Assembly: GCF_001613365.1 (NCBI RefSeq)
Contig: NZ_BDCF01000045.1
Span: forward strand, 1-64,000
Direction of reading: 5' to 3'
DNA: 64,000 nucleotides
Origin: Nocardia xishanensis NBRC 101358
GTDB taxonomy: Bacteria > Actinomycetota > Actinomycetes > Mycobacteriales > Mycobacteriaceae
Part shown: positions 1 through 7,157 of the stretch, piece by piece
Layout of the letters: the number at the start of each line of letters is the position of its first letter
How positions within the stretch are numbered: position 1 is the first letter of the stretch
Notes under the pieces: generated by a model
The model's input: the letters and a program-made list of their open reading frames with translations, nothing else
Told to the model about the DNA's origin: nothing
Databases searched by the model: none
Program-made: the position numbers and the translations under genes

Positions 1-465
1 CACGAAGGAGATGGCCACGGTGCTCGCGATGCGGTTCGCGGCGGGCTCGTAGGCGTCCAAAACCTGGTTCAGCAGCTCGAAATCGGACTGGTACTTCTCG
101 AACAGCGAGCGGGCCAGCACATCTCGCAGCAGGAGCACGATGCCGAGCACCTCGTCCGTCTCCACGCCGCGGGGGAAGATGCGCTCGGACAGGTCGCGCG
201 CGTAGTCCTGGAGCGCCTGGACCGAACCGGTCTCCAGCACCGCGACGTAGTTGTCGTAGACCGCGGTGACTTCGGAGAACATCTCCTCGGCCGACATGGC
301 GGTGAGCAGCTGCGCCTCGGTGATGAGTCGCGCCCATTCCTCGCGCAGGGCGGTCCGATTCTGCCTGAGGTGTTGCACCAGTGCCGATAGCAGACCTACC
401 CCGCCGCCGTTCACGCCGATTTCGGTCGCGACGGGGTAGAACAATTCGGACACACGGTCCTCCAT
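1..465 (-). CDS. RsbR-type STAS/stressosome protein, N-terminal part (cut by window edge)
   Basis: Reading the minus strand from an ATG at 465 gives an open frame of 155 codons that runs off the left edge. It begins MEDRVSELFYPVATEIG and continues as an all-helical domain with RQNRTALREEWARLI, a helix rich in acidic residues, and RIFPRGVETDEVLGIVLLLRD. This is the pattern of the N-terminal RsbRD-type sensor domain that precedes a STAS domain in RsbR proteins. In that family the protein belongs to a stressosome-like complex that binds RsbT-type kinases and controls alternative sigma factors. The STAS domain would lie outside the window, so it cannot be checked. A plain STAS or anti-sigma antagonist is the main alternative. 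Confidence 0.6.
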   Translation of the reverse strand, partial: MEDRVSELFYPVATEIGVNGGGVGLLSALVQHLRQNRTALREEWARLITEAQLLTAMSAEEMFSEVTAVYDNYVAVLETGSVQALQDYARDLSERIFPRGVETDEVLGIVLLLRDVLARSLFEKYQSDFELLNQVLDAYEPAANRIASTVAISFV

Positions 466-568
466 CGATTTCCGCACCGAGCGGCATCAGGGTACTCGTG
501 GAATCGTATACCCGACCCGTTTCGTACGCGGGGTTTCCCGGTGACGCGCCATCCTTTCGGACGGCGTG

Positions 569-2044
569 TCAAGCCCGTGCCGCGGCCAGCTCCACGACGG
601 TGATGTCGGAGGGTGCGCCGACCCGGACGGGCGGGCCCCACGCACCGGCCCCGCGCGTCACGTACAGCTGGGTGTCGCCGTAGCGCTCCAGCCCGGCGAC
701 CGTTGGATTCGCCAGTGCGGCAACAAGATTCCCCGGCCAGAGCTGGCCGCCGTGCGTGTGTCCCGACAGCTGGAGGTCGACGCCGTGCGTCACGGCGTCG
801 TGGATCTGAATGGGCTGGTGCGCCAGCAGAACAGCGGTGCGAGCCGGATCGCGATCACCCAGCGCCTTGCCGAAATCGGGTCCCTGCCCGACGCGTTCGC
901 CCTGCACGTCGTTCACGCCCGCCAGATCGAAACCGGGCAGCTCGGTCCGATCGTTGGCGAGCAGGCGCAATCCGAGATCCTGGACGTGCTCGATCCATTC
1001 CTCCGCGCCGGAGAAGTATTCGTGGTTGCCGGTGACGAAGTACGCGCCGTGCCTGGCGCGCAGCCTGCTCAGCGGTTCCACGGCCGGGCGTAGGTCATCG
1101 ACGCTGCCGTCCACGAGATCGCCGACCACCGCGATGAGATCGGGCTGGGTGTCGTTGATGGTGCGGACGACGCGCTCGGCGAAGCCCCTGCCCAGAATCG
1201 GTCCCAGGTGCACGTCGCTGACCACGGCGATCCGGAAACCGTGCGCCGAACGGGGGAGTTTTGCCAAGGGCACGGTCAGCCGTTTCACCTGCGGCCCGTT
1301 CAGCACTCCGTACGTGCCCGCGCCGACGGTGGCCGCCGCGGTGAGCGCGGCGGTCCCGGCCACCGCGCGGGATACGAAGATTCGTCGCGAGATCGGCTTC
1401 GGCGTAGCGGTAATCGACTGCGCTTCGAGATCGGCGTGTTCTCCGGCTTCCTTCGGAGTATTGGGGACGTCTGTGAGTTCCCGGCCCTCTCGCACCGGAG
1501 TGCTTGGCGCCGTGGGTTCCAGGACCGGGTGTGCCGGAGTGCTTGCCGCTGTGGATTCCCGGACCGCATGCGCCGTAGAGGTTGCTACCTCGGTCGATTC
1601 GAGATCGCTCGTTGCCGGAATCGGGGGTGTCTCGACGCGCGCCGCGCAACGCTCGACCGAAGTCTGCGGTTCGCTTGCGGACTCCGTGTGTTTCTCGATC
1701 GAAGTGCGTGCGTCCATGTCGTTTTCGCGTGCGCACCAGCGCAGCAGTAGCGGCCGCAGCGCCTCGCCGACCAGCAGCGCGAGCAGGAGATACACCACCA
1801 GCGCGCCCCACAGGTAACCCGGCCACGCGATGACCCGCACCAGTGGGAACGGCAGTCCGGCCGAGTCGCCCACGGACGCGCCGAGCAGCAGCAGCGGACC
1901 CGCCACCAGCACCGCGGTCCCGCTCCGGCGCGGCGCCGTCCGCGGTGCGGTGGTGTCGCGCACCAAGCGCCGCCACAGATACCAGTGCAGCCCGCCGAAC
2001 ACCGCGAGCACCCCGAAGCCGACCAGTACCACCACAACGATCAC
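569..2044 (-). CDS. Membrane-anchored metallophosphoesterase with long Ser/Thr/Pro linker
   Basis: The 491-residue protein has about four N-terminal hydrophobic segments (residues 1-105), then a low-complexity linker rich in Ser, Thr, Pro, Glu and Ala (about 110-215). A twin-arginine-like stretch, SRRIFVSRAV, precedes another hydrophobic segment, and the catalytic domain follows (about 255-490). All calcineurin-like metal motifs are present: SDVHLG, GDLVDG, GNHEY, LLAHQP and SGHTHGGQ. Known relatives (YaeI/YkuE type) are membrane-associated phosphodiesterases with two metal ions. The catalytic domain should face outward if the topology is as it looks. The linker is longer than I expect for the family. 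The substrate cannot be told from the sequence. It stands alone and convergent to nothing obvious. Confidence 0.85.
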   Translation of the reverse strand: MIVVVVLVGFGVLAVFGGLHWYLWRRLVRDTTAPRTAPRRSGTAVLVAGPLLLLGASVGDSAGLPFPLVRVIAWPGYLWGALVVYLLLALLVGEALRPLLLRWCARENDMDARTSIEKHTESASEPQTSVERCAARVETPPIPATSDLESTEVATSTAHAVRESTAASTPAHPVLEPTAPSTPVREGRELTDVPNTPKEAGEHADLEAQSITATPKPISRRIFVSRAVAGTAALTAAATVGAGTYGVLNGPQVKRLTVPLAKLPRSAHGFRIAVVSDVHLGPILGRGFAERVVRTINDTQPDLIAVVGDLVDGSVDDLRPAVEPLSRLRARHGAYFVTGNHEYFSGAEEWIEHVQDLGLRLLANDRTELPGFDLAGVNDVQGERVGQGPDFGKALGDRDPARTAVLLAHQPIQIHDAVTHGVDLQLSGHTHGGQLWPGNLVAALANPTVAGLERYGDTQLYVTRGAGAWGPPVRVGAPSDITVVELAAARA

Positions 2045-2139
2045 CGCGCTGCCCTCTCCCGTACCGACGGTGCCGACCTTACGCCGGACCGGCTCGCGGA
2101 GCCCGGGACGATGTCGGACACCCTCGGTAGCCTCGAAGC

Positions 2140-2409
2140 ATGTGCCGAAACATCACTGCCCTGCGCGGGCTGGAGCCCGCGGCGACACCGGAGGAGATCG
2201 AGGCGGCGGCGCTGCAGTACGTGCGCAAGGTCGCGGGCCTGTCCAGTATCTCCGCGGCGACGCGGCCGGTGGTGGAGTCCGCGGTGGCCGACATCGCCGC
2301 GGTGACGACCCGCCTGCTCGCCGAGCTGCCGGACCGCAAGGTGCCGCCGAAGACGGTGCCGCCGCTGCGCCGCCCCGAGGTGCGGGCCAGGATCGCCGCG
2401 CGGGGCTGA
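2140..2409 (+). CDS. DUF2277 family protein
   Basis: This 89-residue protein begins MCRNITALRGLEPAAT, the hallmark start of the DUF2277 family. It continues with a helical segment (PEEIEAAALQYVRKVAGLSS) and ends in a basic RRPEVRARIAARG tail. Related proteins in actinobacteria have the same length and the same N-terminal Cys-Arg-Asn-Ile motif, and small DNA- or RNA-associated roles have been suggested only by context. No function is established. It reads on the plus strand 95 bp from the start of the divergent metallophosphoesterase gene. Confidence 0.85.
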   Translation: MCRNITALRGLEPAATPEEIEAAALQYVRKVAGLSSISAATRPVVESAVADIAAVTTRLLAELPDRKVPPKTVPPLRRPEVRARIAARG

Positions 2410-2465
2410 GCAGCCGCCGAAAAATCGGATGCGCCCGGGTGGCGCGTCTCGCTACTGTCGCGCCC

Positions 2466-3158
2466 ATGCGAATCGTGAGCGGCAAGAAGGTCCGCGAGGT
2501 TGACGTCGGTTAAGCCCGAGAGCTGATCGGCCGTCATCCGGCGGTGCAGATCGACCTCGGTACGGGCGACGGACGCGCGGTGCTCGCCGCGGCGATCGCC
2601 GCCCCTGAACGGCTGGTGATCGGCGTGGACGCCAATGCGGCGGGCATGTCCGAGGTCTCCCGCAAGGCCGCCCGTGGCAAGCTCGCGAACACCCTGTTCG
2701 TGGTGGCGGCCGCCGAGCGGCTGCCGCGGGAACTGGACGGTGTCGCCGACCTCGTCACGGTGTATTTCCCGTGGGGCTCGCTGCTGCGCGGCATCCTCAC
2801 CGCGGATCCGGTGATACTCGCGGGGCTCGCGCGGGTCATGAAGCCGGGCGCGTCACTCTCGATCCTCGTCTCGGTGACCGAGCACGACCGGAGTTCCGGC
2901 CTGTCGCCCATCGACGAGCGCGATCTGCGCGGTCTCGCGGAACCTTTCGCGGCACAAGGGCTCACGATCACCGGCGTGACGTCAGCGACGGCTGCCGACA
3001 TCGCGGACACGGGCTCCTCGTGGGGCAAGCGACTCGGGGCGGGATCGCAGCGCGATGCTTGGCGGCTCGCCGCTCGCCGACCGGATGCGCCGGGTGATCG
3101 AGAGCCCTCCGCCGAACACCGAGCGGTGCCCGCGTGCGGGGTGCCCGGAGAGCAGTAG
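2466..3158 (+). pseudogene. KamB/NpmA-like 16S rRNA adenine methyltransferase homologue with in-frame stop
   Basis: From ATG 2466 the frame reads MRIVSGKKVREVDVG and meets TAA at 2511-2513. The same frame then continues as ARELIGRHPAVQIDLGTGDGR and onward to 3158. The N-terminal GKKV and the LGTGDGR SAM-binding motif, followed by VIGVD, FPWGSLLRG and a C-terminal SSWGKRLG, match the KamB family of rRNA methyltransferases, which methylate A1408 of 16S rRNA and give aminoglycoside resistance in producers. The stop falls between two conserved blocks with no shift of frame, so a nonsense mutation is the simplest reading. Restart at GTG 2544 would give about 204 residues without the N-terminal block. 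The last 25 residues after LAARRP look like read-through. The enzyme is probably inactive or translated poorly. Confidence 0.65.
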
Positions 3159-3263
3159 CTGGTCGACGGCCCCCGGACGCTGCGCTACGACACCTTGGTC
3201 CACGCACTGGGCAGCGTCGCGGATACCGAGTTCGCGTTGCCGACCAGCCGCCCGTGTGGCGGC
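3159..3263 (+). pseudogene. Remnant of FAD-dependent (NDH-2-like) oxidoreductase
   Basis: Directly after the stop at 3158 the same frame reads LVDGPRTLRYDTLVHALGS followed by VADTEF. This matches the central segment of type-II NADH dehydrogenase-like flavoproteins, where a YD.LV.ALGS motif closes the first FAD-binding half. Nothing upstream or downstream in any frame continues the family, so only about 35 residues survive. The fragment lies between the broken methyltransferase and the convergent acyl-CoA dehydrogenase and suggests deletion of a larger gene. The short length makes the assignment tentative. Confidence 0.4.
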
Positions 3264-3355
3264 ATGCGGCACCGTGCAGGCCGCCGGTCCGCGCCGAGAT
3301 GCCTCTATCGAAAGCCGGTGCGCCGCAGCCCATATCGCGACGCACCGGGCTTCGC

Positions 3356-4501
3356 TCACAGCGACCTGGCGATGATCTCCTTCATGATCTCGTTGGTGCC
3401 CGCGTAGATCATCTGCACCCGGTTGTCGACCCACATGCGCGAGATCGGGTATTCGGTCATGTACCCGTATCCGCCGTGCAGCTGGAGGCATTCGCTGGCC
3501 ACCGACATGGCGCGCTCGGTGGTCCACCACTTCGCCATCGCCACGGTCGGGATGTCGAGTTCGCCCGCGATGTGCTTGGCGATGCAGTCGTCGGTGAAGA
3601 CGCGGGCGATCTTCGCCTCGGTGGCGACCTCGGCCAGCTTGAACTTGGTGTTCTGGAAGCCGAAGACCGGGCGGCCGAACGCCTCGCGTTCCTTGACGTA
3701 GCGCAGCGTGTGGTCGAGTGCGGTCTCCATGCCCGCCACCGAGCCCACCGCGATGATCAGGCGCTCCTGCGGCAGCTGCTGCATGAGCTGGACGAAGCCC
3801 TGACCCTCCTGCGTGCCGAGCAGGTTGGCCACCGGGATGCGCACGTCCTCGAAGAACAGCTCGGAGGTGTCCTGGCCCTTCTGGCCGATCTTGTCCAGCA
3901 CCCGGCCGCGCCGGAAACCGGGGCGGTCCGCCTCGACGAGCACCAGGCTGATGCCCGCCGCGCCCTGGGTCGTGTCGGTCTTGACCACGACGATGATCAG
4001 GTCGGCCTGGGCGCCGTTGGTGATGAAGGTCTTGGAACCGTTGACGACGTACTCGTCGCCGTCGCGGACCGCCTTGGTCTTGACGCTCTGCAGATCGGAG
4101 CCGGTACCCGGCTCGGTCATCGCGATCGCGCCGACCACCTCGCCGCTGGCCATCTTCGGCAGCCAGCGCTGTTTCTGCTCCTCGGTGCCGTAGGCGAGCA
4201 GGTAGTGCGCCACGATGCCGTTGTGCAGGCTCTGGCCCCACGCGGTGTCCACCACCCTGGCCTGCTCCTCGATCAGCACGGCCTCGTGCGCGAAGGTACC
4301 GCCGCCACCGCCGTACTCCTCCGGGATGGACAGGCAGAGCAGGCCGAGTTCGCCCGCCTTGTGCCACAGGTCGCGGTCGACGTGGTGCTGGGCGATGTAC
4401 TTGTCGACGTTGGGCGCGACCTCCTTCTCGAAGAAGGCGCGCGCGAGTTCGCGCAGCGCGTCCAGGTCGTCGTTCATCCAACACGACCGGTAGGCGGCCA
4501 T
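3356..4501 (-). CDS. Acyl-CoA dehydrogenase (LCAD-like)
   Basis: The 381-residue protein has the complete acyl-CoA dehydrogenase fold: an N-terminal helical domain (LRELARAFFEKEVAP), the FAD/substrate motifs AIAMTEPGTGSDL and NGSKTFITNG in the beta domain, and the C-terminal helical domain with REAFGRPVFGFQNTKFKLA and LHGGYGYMTEYPISRMW. The usual C-terminal catalytic Glu of medium-chain enzymes is Ala here (IYAGTNEI). A Glu is present in LPQERLIIA, the place used as base by long-chain and isovaleryl enzymes. It should catalyse FAD-dependent alpha,beta-dehydrogenation in fatty-acid or branched-acid breakdown. It is divergent from a TetR regulator across a palindrome-rich spacer, so it is probably that regulator's target. 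Confidence 0.88.
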   Translation of the reverse strand: MAAYRSCWMNDDLDALRELARAFFEKEVAPNVDKYIAQHHVDRDLWHKAGELGLLCLSIPEEYGGGGGTFAHEAVLIEEQARVVDTAWGQSLHNGIVAHYLLAYGTEEQKQRWLPKMASGEVVGAIAMTEPGTGSDLQSVKTKAVRDGDEYVVNGSKTFITNGAQADLIIVVVKTDTTQGAAGISLVLVEADRPGFRRGRVLDKIGQKGQDTSELFFEDVRIPVANLLGTQEGQGFVQLMQQLPQERLIIAVGSVAGMETALDHTLRYVKEREAFGRPVFGFQNTKFKLAEVATEAKIARVFTDDCIAKHIAGELDIPTVAMAKWWTTERAMSVASECLQLHGGYGYMTEYPISRMWVDNRVQMIYAGTNEIMKEIIARSL

Positions 4502-4555
4502 CGAGACTCCTTAGGCTCGGCGTACTACTGGCAATACTTGTGACCAGTATTTACG

Positions 4556-4570
4556 GGTACAGTGTGTACC
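4556..4570. promoter_or_regulatory. Perfect palindrome, likely TetR operator
   Basis: GGTACA-GTG-TGTACC is a perfect 6-3-6 inverted repeat in the spacer between the divergent acyl-CoA dehydrogenase and TetR genes. A second inverted repeat lies beside it (TACTGG at 4526-4531 and CCAGTA at 4544-4549), and CTTGT/ACAAG arms occur at 4575-4590. TetR regulators commonly bind such sites to control themselves and the divergent gene. Confidence 0.55.
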
Positions 4571-4623
4571 ATCGCTTGTGCTGGGACAAGACGGAACTTC
4601 GAGACCCGAGGACATCGGATACG

Positions 4624-5346
4624 GTGAGCCGCGTGGGACGACAGCGCTGGACCGACACCGCCGAAACCCGCCGCTCGGGCGCGCGCGGGCCTGGCGGCGT
4701 CGAACGCCGCCGCGCGCTGGTGGCGGCGGCCGTCGCGGCGATCGAGGAACACGGATCCGATGCCTCGATCGGGCAGATCGCGGACCGCGCCGGACTGGTG
4801 CGCACGCACGTCTACCGGCACATCGCGGGCAAAGAGGAACTCGACCGCGCGGTCGCGCGGCACGCGCACGCGGAACTCACAACCCGCATTCGCGCCACCT
4901 TCGACATCGACGGCACGCCGATCGACGTCATCCGCGCTCCCATCGCCGAGCATGTCGCCTGGGCGGGGGAGCATCCGAACCTGTATCGCTTTCTCGTCGA
5001 GCGCAACTACCGCAGCGGCAACGAGGAGCCGCGCATCGGCGGCAGCGCCTTCGCCTCCGAGATCTTCACCGCCGCAACACGATACATTCCGCGCTTCGGT
5101 TCGGACCGGGCCGCGGCGGAGCGGCTCATCATCGCGCTGCTCGGGCTGATCGACGCCTCCGTGCGCTGGTGGCTCACGCATCGGGAGAGCACGAGAGAGG
5201 AGCTGGTGGATCAGCTCACCGCCGAGGCGTGGCTGCTGATCGACCACCGGCTGCGCGCGCTCGGCATCGAGCTCGATGCCGAGGCGCGGCTGCGCGACCT
5301 GCTGATCGCGGGCGAGGACTATCGCGGCGACGCGGCCGCGACGTGA
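4624..5346 (+). CDS. TetR/AcrR family transcriptional regulator
   Basis: The open frame extends upstream into the palindromic spacer, but GTG 4624 (VSRVGRQRWTDT) leaves the operator outside the gene and gives 240 residues, a normal length. The helix-turn-helix reads ASIGQIADRAGLVRTHVYRHIAGKEEL, preceded by RRRALVAAAVAAIEEHG. The C-terminal domain has the hydrophobic helices expected for ligand binding and dimerisation, with FLVERNYRSGNEEPRIGG and ALLGLIDASVRWWLTH. It probably represses the divergent acyl-CoA dehydrogenase gene and itself, responding to an acyl-CoA or lipid. The ligand is inference. Confidence 0.85.
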   Translation: MSRVGRQRWTDTAETRRSGARGPGGVERRRALVAAAVAAIEEHGSDASIGQIADRAGLVRTHVYRHIAGKEELDRAVARHAHAELTTRIRATFDIDGTPIDVIRAPIAEHVAWAGEHPNLYRFLVERNYRSGNEEPRIGGSAFASEIFTAATRYIPRFGSDRAAAERLIIALLGLIDASVRWWLTHRESTREELVDQLTAEAWLLIDHRLRALGIELDAEARLRDLLIAGEDYRGDAAAT

Positions 5347-5353
5347 GGCGCGG

Positions 5354-6076
5354 TCAGGATCCGAACTTCCGTCGCGCGTGCGCGACGATAGCGTCCAGCC
5401 GCGCGTGATGCGCGCCCTTCCAATAGGTTTGGCCGCAGTCGACGCACTGCGCGAAGGTGTCGTATGTCTGTTCGGTCTGATCGGGCAGCCGCCCGCGCAT
5501 GTCCGCCTTGTCGGCCTCGCGCAACAGGCCGTTGCAGGTGGTGCACCTCGTCCACGGGGCGAGGCCCGGCGCGAAACGGGAGAGCACGTCGTCGAGTTGC
5601 TCGGCGGGCTTGTGGCTGTAAATGTATGCGCCCGCGTAGATTTCGCGTCGCCGTAGCAGTCCGCGATCACGGGACAGCAGGATTCGACTCTCCGCGGCCG
5701 ACCGCGTGGCCAATGCGGCGTCGCCGATGTCCGGGTTCTCGTACGCGGCGTCGATGCCGAGCAGGCGCAGCCGTCGCGCCAAGGTGCCCAGGTGGATGTC
5801 GAGCAGGAAGCGCACCGGCTCGGGCATCCGCTGCGGACGGGCCACCGCCCGCACCGCGAGCGAATCCCCGTGGACGGGTACATAAGCGGGTCCGACCGTC
5901 TCTTCGTTCACCACCAGCGCCCCGACCTCGGTGAGCGGCGCCCCGAGCGACTCCACCACGTGCCCCACGGTCGACACCCCGTCGACGCGCACGTTCGACG
6001 GACCCCCGCGCAGCCCCGCGGCCACGAACAACTCGAGCTCGGCCGCGAACTCGACCGTGATCTCCCCGGTACCCAC
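5354..6076 (-). CDS. Mut7-C RNase-domain protein with ubiquitin-like N-terminus
   Basis: The 240-residue protein starts with a beta-grasp domain (residues 1-80; ITVEFAAELELFVAAGLRGG, then VGALVVNEETVGPAYVPVHGDSL). A Mut7-C/PIN-like domain follows with FLLDIHLGTLARRLRLLGID, ALATRSAAESRILLSRDRGLL, and a C-terminal zinc ribbon (RCTTCNGLL and CVDCGQTYWKG). This is the standard Mut7-C_Ub plus Mut7-C arrangement, with predicted RNase activity. Asp residues in DIHLG and SRDRG are the likely metal ligands. It ends 8 bp from the convergent TetR gene. No cellular role is established for bacterial members. Confidence 0.85.
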   Translation of the reverse strand: MGTGEITVEFAAELELFVAAGLRGGPSNVRVDGVSTVGHVVESLGAPLTEVGALVVNEETVGPAYVPVHGDSLAVRAVARPQRMPEPVRFLLDIHLGTLARRLRLLGIDAAYENPDIGDAALATRSAAESRILLSRDRGLLRRREIYAGAYIYSHKPAEQLDDVLSRFAPGLAPWTRCTTCNGLLREADKADMRGRLPDQTEQTYDTFAQCVDCGQTYWKGAHHARLDAIVAHARRKFGS

Positions 6077-6242
6077 CAGTCAAGCATGCCAGGCCGCGCC
6101 TTCTTGGGCAGCTCTGGCGAGTGAGCGGGACGGTGCGAGTTGTCGGCGTTTCCTGTGCGCCCGTGCCCGCTCGGAGCATGCCTGTTGCTGTCCGGCGCGG
6201 CGCTGTCGATGCGGCGGCGCGGTGCCCGATCGGTGCGGGCGC

Positions 6243-6998
6243 TCAGCGCTGCCGCGGCACGGTGCTGCCCATCAGCGCCTCGGCGAACTCCGCGAACTCC
6301 GCGCGGAAATCCACATAGGACGCCCGCAATTCATAGCCTGGCCACTGCCGGGGCAGAAGCTCGGTGGGCAGCATCGGGTCGTTGAGGATGTGGCGCACGG
6401 TCGCGGCGGCGACTTCGAAACGGTCGCCGATGAATTCGGCCTGCGCCATGGCCGACAGCAGTAGCCGGGCGTTCTCGGCCCAGGCGTCCGGCCGGAAAAG
6501 TCGTTCGGCCAGTTCGCCGTCCGGTTCGCCAGGGTGGCCGGTGAACACCGTCAGCCTGCGCGCCGCGGCGGCGGGGAAGTCGGTGCCGAGATTGTCAGGG
6601 CGAGTCCACACGCCCTCGCGCAACTCGCCGAACTTCTTGGCTCGCAAGACTTCCCGGAACGCCGCCCGGTCGGTGGAGTCGTCGGCCCCGACGGTGACGA
6701 TGGCCAGCTGCCAGGTGCCGTCCCATGCGCCGGTTGGCGGGTGCATGGCCTCGTCCTGGCGGTGCTGGCGTTCGATCAGCCGGGGCGCGAGGCGGTAGGC
6801 GCTGTCGCGGCGCTCCAGATCGCCGCCCGCGACCATCCTGGTCAGCGCCGCGCGCACCGCCGACTCCTGGAGACCGAGCCCGACCGCCACCCGCACGATC
6901 CAGCTCACCGGCGCCTCGGCGGGGTGCGCGCCGAGCAGCGCGCTCAGGATCGCCGACCGCGCGGTGAGCTTGCGCACCGGCGTCCCACGCGAATCCAT
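6243..6998 (-). CDS. PaaX family transcriptional regulator
   Basis: The 251-residue protein shows a winged-helix N-terminus (LTARSAILSALLGAHPAEAPV, then LGLQESAVRAALTRMVAGGDLER) followed by the PaaX-type middle domain (GAWDGTWQLAIVTV, REVLRAKKFGELREGVWTRPDNL) and the C-terminal domain ending ELLPRQWPGYELRASY. PaaX proteins repress phenylacetate or related CoA-thioester catabolic genes and are released by acyl-CoA ligands. It is divergent from an AidB-like dehydrogenase and crotonase pair, so those are its likely targets. Confidence 0.88.
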   Translation of the reverse strand: MDSRGTPVRKLTARSAILSALLGAHPAEAPVSWIVRVAVGLGLQESAVRAALTRMVAGGDLERRDSAYRLAPRLIERQHRQDEAMHPPTGAWDGTWQLAIVTVGADDSTDRAAFREVLRAKKFGELREGVWTRPDNLGTDFPAAAARRLTVFTGHPGEPDGELAERLFRPDAWAENARLLLSAMAQAEFIGDRFEVAAATVRHILNDPMLPTELLPRQWPGYELRASYVDFRAEFAEFAEALMGSTVPRQR

Positions 6999-7157
6999 GC
7001 ACCGATGCTAACCACCCGCGATTCCCGCACATCTCGTGCAGGCCTCGCGCGGCCAGCGCCTGTGGCGCGTGTGGAAGGGCTGGGGCAGCGGCGCGCTATT
7101 GCAAATCCGTGGCGCGTGACGCAGGGTTGTAATATTCGAGTGGGAGGACGGGTTGCG

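Noticed and set aside
466..568. Sigma-B type promoter for the RsbR-like gene
   Set aside because: A GGGTAT box exists on the minus strand but no GTTT-type -35 box is at the right distance.
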